A stretch of 64,000 nt of DNA from Pseudarthrobacter siccitolerans. GTDB lineage: Bacteria; Actinomycetota; Actinomycetes; Actinomycetales; Micrococcaceae. The notes under the pieces are model-generated. The model saw only the letters and a program-made list of their open reading frames with translations, ran no database searches and had not been told where the DNA came from. Position 1 is the stretch's first letter; each line of letters begins with the position of its first letter. Of the stretch, positions 10,023-17,729 are shown piece after piece. Where the stretch lies: contig NZ_CAQI01000041.1 of assembly GCF_001046895.1 (NCBI RefSeq), positions 21,976 through 85,975 on the forward strand. Reading direction: 5' to 3'. The position numbers and the translations under genes were made by a program.

Positions 10023-10451
10023 CGATCCACCAAGCCGCTACAGGGGTACCGTGAGGCCCCGCAGCCGGGTGGCCTCGCGGGCGGCCCGGGATGGGATGCC
10101 GTCGCCTCAAGTCTCCTCCGGCACATGACCCGTGACAATTAAGAGTTGTACGGTGATCGTCCTCAGCACAGTTCGGGCAAGGAAACCGACGGTACGGGGC
10201 TCCAGCTGCTCGACGACGTATATGCGGCCAGGATAGGACCGCGGCCTCCGTGTGGGTACGCAAGAATCCCAGCAGGGGATGCCGAGGAACCCGAATGGCG
10301 AGAATCCGTGGAAGATCTTTTCGGAGCGGCTGCGCGCGGCGTTGCGGTAAGGGCGCGCGACGCCATCTTGCAACTGGTCGACTCTGACCAGGCAAAGCGA
10401 TCAGGGCCCACTCAGGATTTGGGGCACAACGCTTGACCTGGGTGATAGGGC
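10023..10451. other. Intergenic stretch without a supported gene
   Basis: Several short open frames exist on both strands, but none has a believable start together with protein-like composition. A decayed gene is possible. No hairpins of note were seen. Confidence 0.45.
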
Positions 10452-10616
10452 TTACAGGTTGTTCGTTGGCGGGGCAGCACGTTTCAACTCGGCGATCCGC
10501 AGCCGAAGGAAGACGATTGCCAACACCAGGGCGTACACCGCAAGAGCGGCCAGGACTATGCTGAGTGCTGCGGACAGGATGCCGAGAAAGCTGAACGCGG
10601 GACTGAGACTAAACAT
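10452..10616 (-). CDS. Small single-pass membrane protein
   Basis: A 54-residue product, MFSLSPAFSFLGILSAALSI then about 20 further hydrophobic residues, ending in a charged tail FLRLRIAELKRAAPP. One transmembrane helix with the tail predicted in the cytoplasm by the positive-inside rule. GGGGGT lies five bases before the ATG at 10616, a strong ribosome site that supports expression. Function unknown; small proteins of this shape often modulate neighbouring membrane complexes, but nothing here points to a partner. Confidence 0.6.
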   Translation of the reverse strand: MFSLSPAFSFLGILSAALSIVLAALAVYALVLAIVFLRLRIAELKRAAPPTNNL

Positions 10617-10680
10617 TGCTACCCCCAAATAGTCGTTGCCCCTAGGCTACGCGAGGAGATCCCCTGCGGCCGGGCACGAA

Positions 10681-10712
10681 AAAGGTGCGTCCCGTCCGCT
10701 GGGCGCACCTTT
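10681..10712. terminator. Terminator hairpin downstream of the GDPD gene
   Basis: AAAGGTGCG and CGCACCTTT form a nine-base stem. On the minus strand it follows the glycerophosphodiesterase stop codon. A near-identical hairpin, including surrounding bases such as CACGAAAAAGGTGCG, recurs at 12011-12042 on the other side of that gene. Confidence 0.7.
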
Positions 10713-10757
10713 CTCGATCCTTCAGTTATGCGGCCGTTCGACAGCCAATTTCGCCGG

Positions 10758-11840
10758 TCAACTCGCTGCTGGCTCGCCGGGCTCCAACGTGTACTGCTTG
10801 GGCAGCTTCAGGGACCGCTCGGCCATGACGTCGCGGAGACGGTCCGGGTAGTCGGTGATGAGCCCGTCGACGCCGGCCTCTATAAGGGCACGCATCGTTG
10901 GCTGGTCGTTGACGGTCCAGGGGATGACCTGCATGCCCTTGGCGTGCGCCCGTTCCACCATGTCGGCTGTGACGTACGGGACGTAGCCTGCATCGGTGAC
11001 CTTCCCGTTCTGCGGGTTTCCGTGAACGGGAGAGATGGCGTCGAAGCCGAGCGACGCAGCCGCATCGACGAGGTCCCCGCCGAAGTCATCGGAGTCAATG
11101 CCGCCAAGCCAGGGTGAGGCTCCGTGCTGTCCGGCCTGCAGGAAGTCCTTGTTGGTCAGGGCCACGGTCCGGAGGCCCGGTTCGCGTTCCTGCACGAGGC
11201 GGAGGGCGCCCCAGTCAAAGCTCTGGATGGAGACGCGGTGTTCCATGTTGGCGGCCCTGATCTCGCGGATGGCAACGTCCACGAACTGCTCGCGCGGTGC
11301 GGTCTGCTCGGGGGCACCGGCCTCAACCTTGGTTTCGATGTTGAACTTCACCTGGCTGGCCCGGTACTGCTTCGTGAGGTCAAAGACCTCAGCCAGGGTC
11401 GGCATCTTCGCGCCGGGGGAGGCCTGCTGGCCGGGGTAGTTGGCCAGCGTCAGGGAGCCGCAGTCCAGGCTGCGGACCTGATCGAAGGTGAGGTCCTTGA
11501 TGTACTTGCCGACGTAGGGGAACTGCGGGTCTCCTGCCGTGACGGGGGCGGTGTCCTGGCACTTGAGGCCACTGATCTTGCGGTCGTGGGTGACGACTTC
11601 CCGGCCGTCCTTGGTGATCTGCAGGTCGAGTTCGAGAGTGCTGACCCCTGTCTCCAAGCCCTTGGCAAAGGATGCCAGGGTTGATTCGACGGTGAGTCCG
11701 AGCCCGCCGCGGTGTGCCTGCAGGTCGAAGCGGTTATCCATGCCGTTGGGGTTGGTGTCGGCCGCCTGCGCCGGGAGGGTTGTCCCCAGTGCGAGGCCGG
11801 CGGTCAGTGCAGCCGCGGTCAGGAGCTTGGTGTACTTCAC
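10758..11840 (-). CDS. Secreted glycerophosphodiester phosphodiesterase
   Basis: A 360-residue enzyme that would hydrolyse glycerophosphodiesters from phospholipid or teichoic-acid breakdown to glycerol-3-phosphate and an alcohol, outside the membrane. The N-terminus is a Sec signal peptide ending PAQAAD near residue 27. Catalytic motifs of the GDPD TIM barrel are visible: QAHRGG, ELDLQITKDGREVVTHDR, FNIETK, SFDWGALR and the closing WTVNDQPTMRALIEAGVDG, then ITDYPDRL. It stands alone, flanked on both sides by near-identical hairpins, which may mark it as a transferred cassette. Confidence 0.92.
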   Translation of the reverse strand: MKYTKLLTAAALTAGLALGTTLPAQAADTNPNGMDNRFDLQAHRGGLGLTVESTLASFAKGLETGVSTLELDLQITKDGREVVTHDRKISGLKCQDTAPVTAGDPQFPYVGKYIKDLTFDQVRSLDCGSLTLANYPGQQASPGAKMPTLAEVFDLTKQYRASQVKFNIETKVEAGAPEQTAPREQFVDVAIREIRAANMEHRVSIQSFDWGALRLVQEREPGLRTVALTNKDFLQAGQHGASPWLGGIDSDDFGGDLVDAAASLGFDAISPVHGNPQNGKVTDAGYVPYVTADMVERAHAKGMQVIPWTVNDQPTMRALIEAGVDGLITDYPDRLRDVMAERSLKLPKQYTLEPGEPAAS

Positions 11841-12316
11841 AATGCTTCTCCAGATTGATGTTGGGGGAGTGACGCGGCAGGGATTTGCCGCCCCAGGAAA
11901 GCCCCCAAGCTACTTACCAGTAGTGAACGGGCTGTAGCGGGCTGGTGAACTGCGACTGTCGGAGGGGAGTAGTCGGCCTGCTCTGCGGCGCGGACGAAGT
12001 GCGGACACGAAAAAGGTGCGCCCCGTTCGCTGAGCGCACCCATTTCGATTACCCCTCACACCGGATCCCCATCCGACTGCACTTATTGTAAGCATGCTTA
12101 GCAATCTGTGCGCAAGGGCTCTTGGGGCGATCAGTTCCTTGTCGCCTGGCGAGACGCGGGTATAACTAACTTCCTTTGGGCCACGTGAAACCCAGTTGCA
12201 GTAATCCCCCCATACCGTGCATTTCACCGGCTAACGGGCGCAACCACATGTCGATTCAGGTCGGACTACGGTACCGCCGATGGGATGTCTAGAGGGTAAA
12301 ACTAACTCTGTTTCGT
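11841..12316. other. Intergenic stretch with a hairpin and a 12-base palindrome
   Basis: No gene is supported. It contains the second copy of the GDPD-flanking hairpin (12011-12042) and a perfect palindrome TAAGCATGCTTA at 12089-12100, related to the AGTATGCTTAC motif found upstream of two other genes in this window. Confidence 0.5.
12011..12042. terminator. Second copy of the GDPD-flanking hairpin
   Basis: AGGTGCGC and GCGCACC pair around a 12-base loop. The sequence and context (CACGAAAAAGGTGCG, then CCCCGTTCGCTGAGCGCACC) closely repeat the hairpin at 10681-10712. It lies upstream of the GDPD gene, in the same orientation. Confidence 0.6.
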
Positions 12317-12454
12317 TCACGACCCTTGGGCTATGCGCCATGCCACCAACATGAACGCGGCGGCGGCAAACGCTCCGGAGGCGACAACCAGGCTCACGAT
12401 TGGTGACTCCCGGATTACGGCTGTTCGCAAAATGAGAGTTCCCACACCCGACAC
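12317..12454 (-). CDS. Possible small membrane protein or membrane-protein fragment
   Basis: A short frame with GTG at 12454 encodes about 45 residues: VGTLILRTAVI, a short RES turn, then the hydrophobic IVSLVVASGAFAAAAFMLVA and a WRIAQGS end. This is a convincing two-hydrophobic-segment pattern, but no ATG or ribosome site is visible, and the same frame stays open a further 12 codons upstream, up to a stop inside the hairpin. It is more likely the tail of a decayed membrane protein than a complete gene. Confidence 0.3.
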   Translation of the reverse strand: MSGVGTLILRTAVIRESPIVSLVVASGAFAAAAFMLVAWRIAQGS

Positions 12455-12474
12455 CGCAAAGACAAGCCAGGCCG

Positions 12475-12510
12475 AGGCTTGAGGCCCTGCGAAAGCAGGG
12501 CCTCAAGCCT
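12475..12510. terminator. Strong GAAA-loop hairpin
   Basis: AGGCTTGAGGCCCTGC and its perfect complement enclose GAAA, a 16-base stem with a stable tetraloop on the plus strand. It lies 16 bases beyond the second-frame stop of the membrane protein that reads leftward from 13200. There is no T-run on the minus strand, so termination strength is uncertain. Confidence 0.55.
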
Positions 12511-12597
12511 TTCCTCGTCGCTGGCCCTAAGCGATGGCCGCGTCATCGAGGTGCAGGCGCCGGGAGCGGCGGGTGACACCCCTGGCCCAGAACACGA

Positions 12598-13200
12598 TCA
12601 TGAGCCCTGCCGTGGCCGAGCCGCCGGCGTGAATCCACGGCGAGCTAAAGGCCCCCGCGGGGTGGGAATCGCGAAGGCCACCACCACGGCGGCCACAGCC
12701 AGGAGAACCTCCACAGTCGCCTGCAGTGACCTGGTCCGGTATTTTGGATAGGCCAGTCGGACGATGGGGATTGCTGGCAGCAGGAACAGGCCCAGACTGA
12801 AGACCACGAAGACGGCGTTGAAAGTGAAGATCACCAGGCCCAACACCAGCAAGCCCACGAATGCCAGCACCTGCCCAACCTTGAGCGGGTTAGCCGCTGT
12901 CCACCCGGTCAGCAGCAGACCCCACGCGGGCAGGCCGAGGAGCCAGCCGACGGCCCAGAAGCCGAGGTTCAACAGTGCCAGGACCACGAGCAGGGCGCCG
13001 GGCAGCAGGAACGCCGCGGACTGCCGCAGCGACGGCAGCTTCCGGGTCGGGCCGAAGATGCAGGCCCCGATCAGGAGGTAGGCGGCCGCGTACCAGGGCA
13101 GCAGCTGGATGACAGGGTCCGCCAGGTTGAACACCATCAGGGTCAGCGCTGGGACCATGACGCACACCGCGGCGAAGGGCCAGGGGCGGCGTTCCGGCAT
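12598..13200 (-). CDS. Multi-pass membrane protein, C-terminus possibly frameshifted
   Basis: A 200-residue protein with about five hydrophobic segments (for example FAAVCVMVPALTLMVFNL and VGQVLAFVGLLVLGLVIFTF). AGGGAG lies six bases before the ATG at 13200. The written C-terminus, TPRGPLARRGFTPAARPRQG, is out of character. Adding one G to the five-G run near 12658-12662 shifts into a frame encoding SSPWIHAGGSATAGLMIVFW and a basic tail, ending at 12527, which looks like a genuine final membrane helix. Downstream of the 13211-13864 gene, possibly in one operon with it and PadR. Function unknown. Confidence 0.65.
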   Translation of the reverse strand: MPERRPWPFAAVCVMVPALTLMVFNLADPVIQLLPWYAAAYLLIGACIFGPTRKLPSLRQSAAFLLPGALLVVLALLNLGFWAVGWLLGLPAWGLLLTGWTAANPLKVGQVLAFVGLLVLGLVIFTFNAVFVVFSLGLFLLPAIPIVRLAYPKYRTRSLQATVEVLLAVAAVVVAFAIPTPRGPLARRGFTPAARPRQGS

Positions 13201-13210
13201 GTGAAGCTCC

Positions 13211-13864
13211 CTATCCGGCATCGGCGTCGATGGGCCGTCCGCTTTCGTCAAGGGGGATGCCCCGCTCATCAATCCGGAAGTCCTCAATGACCAGGCCAGA
13301 CGTGGCATCGATGATCACGATGGAGTCGGCCGGCCACTCGGGATCGGGGACAAGGTCATAAGCAACATCCGAGATCAGCGTGCTGTTCTTCGCCCTGTTG
13401 AAGGCATCGATGATTTTGCCCGTGCGGGTGTTCACAGCCACGGTTTCCTGCGGGAGGCCTTCTGTGCTGCCGGAAATAGGGGTCGAGTTCCACCAGCCTT
13501 CGTAGCCTCCGATCGGACGGTCTGGCACAGGCGTCCGGGTCACCGGCGTCTCTGTGTTTGAGTGGGCCGCCTGGATGCCGATTGCGCCGCCGACCAGGAT
13601 CGCAGCTGCAGCGGTTATGCCCAGTACCAGTTTCATGTTTTCCCCCTTTTTGATGCGCGACAGCACGTGGCCGCCGCGGTGAAGCAATTCATGAGATCGT
13701 GCCGTTGCTGACGAACACACAGCCCCGAAAAGCAACGACTGCGCGGAGATGCCCAGAGCCGGACCATCGCGCAGGTCGGCTCTCCATTGCTCCTCGCGGA
13801 CTTCCCTGAGACGGGTTGGCGTCAGGGCCACAGCCAACGCAAGCACGATTTCCGCCAGCCTCAT
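13211..13864 (-). CDS. PadR-linked membrane-anchored protein of unknown function
   Basis: A 217-residue protein starting MRLAEIVLALAVALTPTRLR then REVREEQWRADLRD, the pattern of actinobacterial proteins encoded directly after PadR-type regulators. A hydrophobic segment near residues 75-95 (LVLGITAAAAILVGGAIGIQ) probably anchors it, leaving a C-terminal domain outside the membrane (DSIVIIDATSGLVIEDFRID resembles a small beta-rich repeat domain). The ATG at 13864 overlaps the PadR stop in an ATGA arrangement, so the two are translationally coupled. It probably depends on PadR for expression. Exact role unknown. Confidence 0.75.
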   Translation of the reverse strand: MRLAEIVLALAVALTPTRLREVREEQWRADLRDGPALGISAQSLLFGAVCSSATARSHELLHRGGHVLSRIKKGENMKLVLGITAAAAILVGGAIGIQAAHSNTETPVTRTPVPDRPIGGYEGWWNSTPISGSTEGLPQETVAVNTRTGKIIDAFNRAKNSTLISDVAYDLVPDPEWPADSIVIIDATSGLVIEDFRIDERGIPLDESGRPIDADAG

Positions 13865-14196
13865 GCGCCCTGCCACTGGCCCTCAAGCGTGGACGGCGAC
13901 GGCCTGACCACGGATGTCCGGACCTTTGCCCGGTGCGTGTTCACGTAGTCCTGGGCCATCGGGCGGGCTTCAGCCAGCAGCCGGTAGTAGCGCCGGCGGG
14001 GCCCTTTGCGGTCATGGGAAGAGTCCCATTCCCCCCGGATCCACCCGGCAACCTCAAGGCGGTCCAGAATCGGATAGACAGTGCCCGGCTTTTTGCCGAC
14101 GTCCTTCACGATCTGCAGCCCCCATACGCTGTCGGCTGAGAGTAGGGCCTCAAGGACCAGCGCGGTGGCGGGTGTGACCCGCCCCAAGTTCTCCAT
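13861..14196 (-). CDS. PadR-family transcriptional regulator
   Basis: A 111-residue winged-helix repressor: PATALVLEALLSADSVWGLQIV, then KPGTVYPILDRLEVAGWIRG and the wing RKGPRRRYYRLL. PadR proteins typically repress a linked membrane or transporter gene until an inducer binds. Its stop overlaps the next gene's start. There is no Shine-Dalgarno; TAGATT lies exactly six bases before the ATG, so the transcript probably begins at the A of ATG. A perfect inverted repeat overlies this -10, pointing to autoregulation. Confidence 0.9.
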   Translation of the reverse strand: MENLGRVTPATALVLEALLSADSVWGLQIVKDVGKKPGTVYPILDRLEVAGWIRGEWDSSHDRKGPRRRYYRLLAEARPMAQDYVNTHRAKVRTSVVRPSPSTLEGQWQGA

Positions 14197-14200
14197 ACGC

Positions 14201-14222
14201 TAAATCTAGCTATATAGATTTA
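14201..14222 (-). promoter_or_regulatory. PadR autoregulatory operator over a leaderless -10
   Basis: TAAATCTA (14201-14208) and TAGATTTA (14215-14222) form a perfect eight-base inverted repeat around GCTATA. The minus-strand -10 TAGATT is embedded in one arm, six bases from the padR ATG. The other arm overlaps the stop codon of the DUF2199 gene at 14220. Confidence 0.65.
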
Positions 14223-14744
14223 GAAGTCAATCCATCCGTTTTCGATGCCTTCTGGAAGGGAGGTGAGGATGTCGTGCGGCCACTCTTTGGTGAGCACGTC
14301 GCTCAGCTCCCGATCTGAGCTGGAGACACAGTATGGAGTGTGGTTCGGGTTCAGAACGGCAAGCTCCACTGGAACCTTGTAGATGCCCCAGGGCCGGATC
14401 TTGTTTGCAAGGTAGCCGGTCAGCTTCAGGTCGGTGTACTCGGGCGCGTTCCAAACCCTGCAGGAATGCTGGAGGTCATCAGGATGTATCGCGATCCACA
14501 CACCGAAGCGGAGCTCGTGCCCGCCCTCCAGCTTGACCGGCAGCAGGGCCCGAACGAACGGGCTGATGTAGGGGATCTGCATGAGCGTGGCCTGGTTGGG
14601 ATCCGGGTCGCTCAGCCAGCTGTCCTCAGCCCTGTGCTGCTCGGGACTGTTCAGGACAGGGTCAGGAAGCCGGAAGCGGACGTCCCTGTTGTGCGCAGAC
14701 GTCGCCTGCCCGCACATTTCGCACGCGTGTTCGTCAGCAATCAT
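14220..14744 (-). CDS. DUF2199-like protein
   Basis: A 174-residue protein starting with a CEMCGQ metal-binding-like motif, then VRFRLPDPVLN, ISPFVRALLPVKLEGG and LRFGVWIAIHPDDL, which follow the order of DUF2199 proteins (a CxxC start, then a GVWV-type core). Likely cytosolic; biochemical role unknown. The ATG at 14744 has GGGGGAT just upstream; an earlier ATG at 14762 is possible. Its 3' end overlaps the operator of the next gene, padR. Confidence 0.75.
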   Translation of the reverse strand: MIADEHACEMCGQATSAHNRDVRFRLPDPVLNSPEQHRAEDSWLSDPDPNQATLMQIPYISPFVRALLPVKLEGGHELRFGVWIAIHPDDLQHSCRVWNAPEYTDLKLTGYLANKIRPWGIYKVPVELAVLNPNHTPYCVSSSDRELSDVLTKEWPHDILTSLPEGIENGWIDF

Positions 14745-15634
14745 TGATCCCCCAAGTTCCAATTTTGATGCGAGTCTACGTGGAGTCCGTACCCGGCGCT
14801 CCGCGATAGGACAGCCTAGGCGGCCTGATCAGACTTCCGAGGGGTTGGTGGCAATGATCCGCAAAACAGGGGGTAGTTCTGAGCGTAACGATGTGGTCGT
14901 CCCAGACTTGGATCCAGTAGCGGGCGGATGCGCCGACAGCGCAGGACTCGAGTGGCTACCCGTAGCCGTGATCACAAGGTAGCCCCGCGTCGTCATTGCG
15001 CAGCTCCTGCATTTGCACCATAGTGCGAGTGTAGCTGCGGCCTGTGACACTTTTCCGGGTGTTAGTGGCGACGCAGCATGCCGTGCCTGTATGTGATGGC
15101 TGGCGGTTCCGCAGTTGCCGAGGAGAAACGACTGGGCGGACCGGAGGCTGATTCAGGCTAGTTCTGTGCTACCCACTGGGCGCGGCTTAGAAACAGCAAG
15201 GCCCGGATGTCTGCGTAGCGCTTTGATTCCGACAGGAGATTCCACGATGAGCAAGCCGACCGGAAGGCTCCGGGTGATATTCAGTTGGTGAGCGCCGATG
15301 AGAACTGGCACAGCCGGGGCTGGCGGTTGGCGAACGTCGCGAAGAAACAGGAAGCCGCTCTGGTGCAGAAGGGACGGATCTGGGGCCACCTCGCGAGCGA
15401 CCAGCTCGTATACGGGCCATCCAGCCTTGCCAACTTTAGGTCAGCCACAGCGAGGAATCAGGTCCCTATGGGTTCCTGATTTCAAGCGCGTCAATCCGCA
15501 GTGGAGCTTTGCCAGGCCAGACGAGGACACCATTCCCGTGATGGGAGTTCTCCATATCGAGCACGTCGGGACACTTCCTTCTAATGTCCGCAGGAAGGGA
15601 TGAGTCCCGTCGTCGCGGCTTCCGGGCTGACTGC
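14745..15634. other. Long gene-poor stretch with a possible gene fragment
   Basis: No complete gene is supported in almost 900 bases. From about 15219 to 15479 one plus-strand frame reads like a protein (ADENWHSRGWRLANVAKKQE, then AALVQKGRIWGHLASDQLVY), but it begins after a TAG without a credible start and is probably a remnant. The rest shows no clear hairpins or repeats. Confidence 0.4.
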
Positions 15635-16402
15635 TTAGAAAAGCGGCCAGGGCACCGCGGGCATCCCGCCGCTCGGAGCCGGGAACCGCCCTGTTGCGCG
15701 CAGTCGGGCGCAGCGTGCGGCGAGTGAGGCGATTTCTGCTGCATTGAGCAAGTCCGCCAGGTTTCGGCCGAGCTCACCGTGCAGTCCTTCGATGACGCGA
15801 CCGATGCCGTCGCTTTCCTGCTCGGTCAGAGTCTCTCCCAGCCACCCCCACAGCACCGTGCGCAGCTTGTGGTCACGGTGAAAGGTCAGCCCATGGTCGA
15901 CGCCGTGCCGGTGTCCGCCTGGCATGGGAAGGATATGATCGCCTTTGCGGTCGGCGTTGTTGACCACGACGTCGAACACCGCCATGCGTCTGAGCTCCGG
16001 TGTGTCTTCATGTACGAGGGCGACCATCCGGCCGGTCTCATCCTGCCCCTCGAGGACCTGTTTCCACCCGATCTCCGGTACGTCGTCGGCCGCAACGAGA
16101 TCCACCGCGTTCTGGTCGGGGTCAGTGTCCTGCCACAGCTGCACCATTCCCTTGCCCAGAGGACCATCCCGGAGCCAGGTGCGTGGCACCACATTCCAGC
16201 CGAGGACCTCAGAAACCAGGTAGGCAGCGACCTCCCGGTGGGCAAGGAATCCGTCGGGGAAATCCCACAGCGGCTTCTCCCCGGCTACCGGCTTGTAAAC
16301 GACTGTGGTGTCGCCGATTGCGCCCACAAAGGTGGCATTCGACGCCGTCGTGATGCGCCCGGTGAGCGTCAGCTCGTCAGTCAGCAGGTCGGGTGCGGGC
16401 AT
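15635..16402 (-). CDS. SCO1664-family kinase-like protein
   Basis: A 255-residue protein with features of the distant PI3/4-kinase-like fold of this family: ATFVGAIGDTTVVYKPVAGE with the ATP-contacting lysine, LAHREVAAYLVSEVLGW, VFDVVVNNADRKGDHIL (Asn/Asp catalytic segment) and GVDHGLTFH (metal-binding). The ATG at 16402 overlaps the DUF3090 stop as ATGA, so the two are coupled. In many actinobacteria this gene sits beside mshC of mycothiol biosynthesis; that gene is not adjacent here. Substrate unknown. Confidence 0.88.
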   Translation of the reverse strand: MPAPDLLTDELTLTGRITTASNATFVGAIGDTTVVYKPVAGEKPLWDFPDGFLAHREVAAYLVSEVLGWNVVPRTWLRDGPLGKGMVQLWQDTDPDQNAVDLVAADDVPEIGWKQVLEGQDETGRMVALVHEDTPELRRMAVFDVVVNNADRKGDHILPMPGGHRHGVDHGLTFHRDHKLRTVLWGWLGETLTEQESDGIGRVIEGLHGELGRNLADLLNAAEIASLAARCARLRATGRFPAPSGGMPAVPWPLF

Positions 16403-16950
16403 CAGGCCTCGGGCAGGGTGCAGACGTGCCCGTCCGCGTCCACGGGAAAACCGCAGAGCGGGCACGCGGGACGCCCGGCGCCCACCACTTCCCGGGTCCG
16501 CTTGGCGAACGCGCGGGCGGTACCTACCGGCATCCGCACCAGCAGCATTTCGGGCACTTCAACGCCGTTCCCATCAAGCGGTTCGTCGTCGTCATCGACA
16601 TCGGTGATCGGGTATGCCTCGATGACCACCTGCGCCGTCGTCGGATCCCAGCCTAAGGTCATGGCCCCGGTTCGGAACTGCTCCTCGACGGCTTCAAGCT
16701 GGTCATTGTCCACGAGTTCGATGGGAGTACCCGTGGGAACACTGAAGGGGTTGCCCTCGAGGGTGATGAGCTGATCGAGGATCTCGTCAATCTTCTCGGC
16801 AAGCTGGGCCGACTGCTGCTTCTCCAGGGCGATGCTCACGATTTGCTTGCCTGTGCGAACCTGCAGGTAGAACGTGCGCTCCCCCGGAACACCGACGGTA
16901 CCGATGACGACCCGGTCAGGCCAGGCAAACTCGTGAACACGTGTGGGCAT
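16402..16950 (-). CDS. DUF3090 family protein
   Basis: A 182-residue conserved actinobacterial protein: HEFAWPDRVVIGTVGVPGER near the start, an acidic central helix pair, and a C-terminal CPLCGFPVDADGHVC zinc-binding motif (two CxxC-type pairs). Its role is unknown, but it is consistently encoded between a histidine phosphatase and a SCO1664 kinase-like protein, as here. TAAAAT lies exactly six bases before the ATG, indicating that a leaderless transcript can start at this gene as well as at the phosphatase upstream. Confidence 0.9.
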   Translation of the reverse strand: MPTRVHEFAWPDRVVIGTVGVPGERTFYLQVRTGKQIVSIALEKQQSAQLAEKIDEILDQLITLEGNPFSVPTGTPIELVDNDQLEAVEEQFRTGAMTLGWDPTTAQVVIEAYPITDVDDDDEPLDGNGVEVPEMLLVRMPVGTARAFAKRTREVVGAGRPACPLCGFPVDADGHVCTLPEA

Positions 16951-16974
16951 GTCAGTATTTTAGGCACATGAGCG

Positions 16975-17667
16975 TTACTCCGCCGTCTGCCCGGCACCGC
17001 CGCCCACTGGTGCGTCGCCGGAGTTGATGCCTTTTGACAGCCAGGACAGATCCCCCGCGTCGGTGTTTGTCGCATGGACGCTCGGCCGGACAGCACCGTA
17101 GTGCACGATCGATACGGAGGCAGGGCCGACATTAATTCGCTGGAACAGGTCGAGGTGCATACCTAACGCGTCGGCGAGGATTGATTTGATGATGTCACCG
17201 TGGCTCACTGCCACCCACACGGCGCCTGGCCCGTACTCGGCCTCGAAAGCTGCATCGTGGCGCCGGATTGCTGCTACCGAGCGAGCCTGCATAGCTGCCA
17301 TGGATTCGCCACCGGGAAAAACGACGGCGGACGGCTGCGACTGCACAGTCGCCCACAGGTCTTCGGTTGCGAGATCGCTGAGCATACGGCCCTGCCACTG
17401 GCCGTAATCGCACTCGGTGAGATCGGGATCGCTGGGCGCAAAAGGATTACCGACCTGGCGATTGAGGATGAGCCGCGCGGTTTGCTGGCAACGCTCGAGG
17501 GGGCTCGATACCACCCCAGCCAAGGGCACCACCGCGAGCCGGTCTCCGGCCAAAGCTGCCTGCTCGAGCCCGATCTGGTCCAGACTGACGCCGGCTGCCC
17601 GACCGGCCAGGAGTCCAGCGGCGTTGGCTGTGGTGCGGCCGTGCCGCACGAGGATTACTGTCGCCAT
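16975..17667 (-). CDS. Histidine phosphatase of the MSMEG_4193 family
   Basis: A 230-residue histidine-phosphatase-superfamily protein. The catalytic RHG motif is in ILVRHGRTTANAAGLLAGR, followed by SSPLERCQQTARLI, the acid/base glutamate in DLTECDYGQWQGR, and the second catalytic histidine in VAVSHGDIIKSILADAL. Family members are annotated as phosphomutase-like, but phosphatase activity is equally likely. It is the first gene of the phosphatase-DUF3090-SCO1664 unit. TAGGCT lies exactly six bases before the ATG: a leaderless promoter. Confidence 0.9.
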   Translation of the reverse strand: MATVILVRHGRTTANAAGLLAGRAAGVSLDQIGLEQAALAGDRLAVVPLAGVVSSPLERCQQTARLILNRQVGNPFAPSDPDLTECDYGQWQGRMLSDLATEDLWATVQSQPSAVVFPGGESMAAMQARSVAAIRRHDAAFEAEYGPGAVWVAVSHGDIIKSILADALGMHLDLFQRINVGPASVSIVHYGAVRPSVHATNTDAGDLSWLSKGINSGDAPVGGGAGQTAE

Positions 17668-17729
17668 CCATACAGCCTAACCAGTCCTCGCCAGGTCCCG
17701 GCGTCAGTGGCTTGGCTCCGGTTCTGCGG

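Noticed and set aside
10107..10436. Competing short frames on both strands as possible small genes
   Set aside because: None has a good start, composition bias or family resemblance; left as an unannotated stretch.
15779..16774. Plus-strand open frame over the SCO1664 and DUF3090 genes
   Set aside because: It crosses two genes with strong motif evidence on the minus strand and has no recognisable domain.
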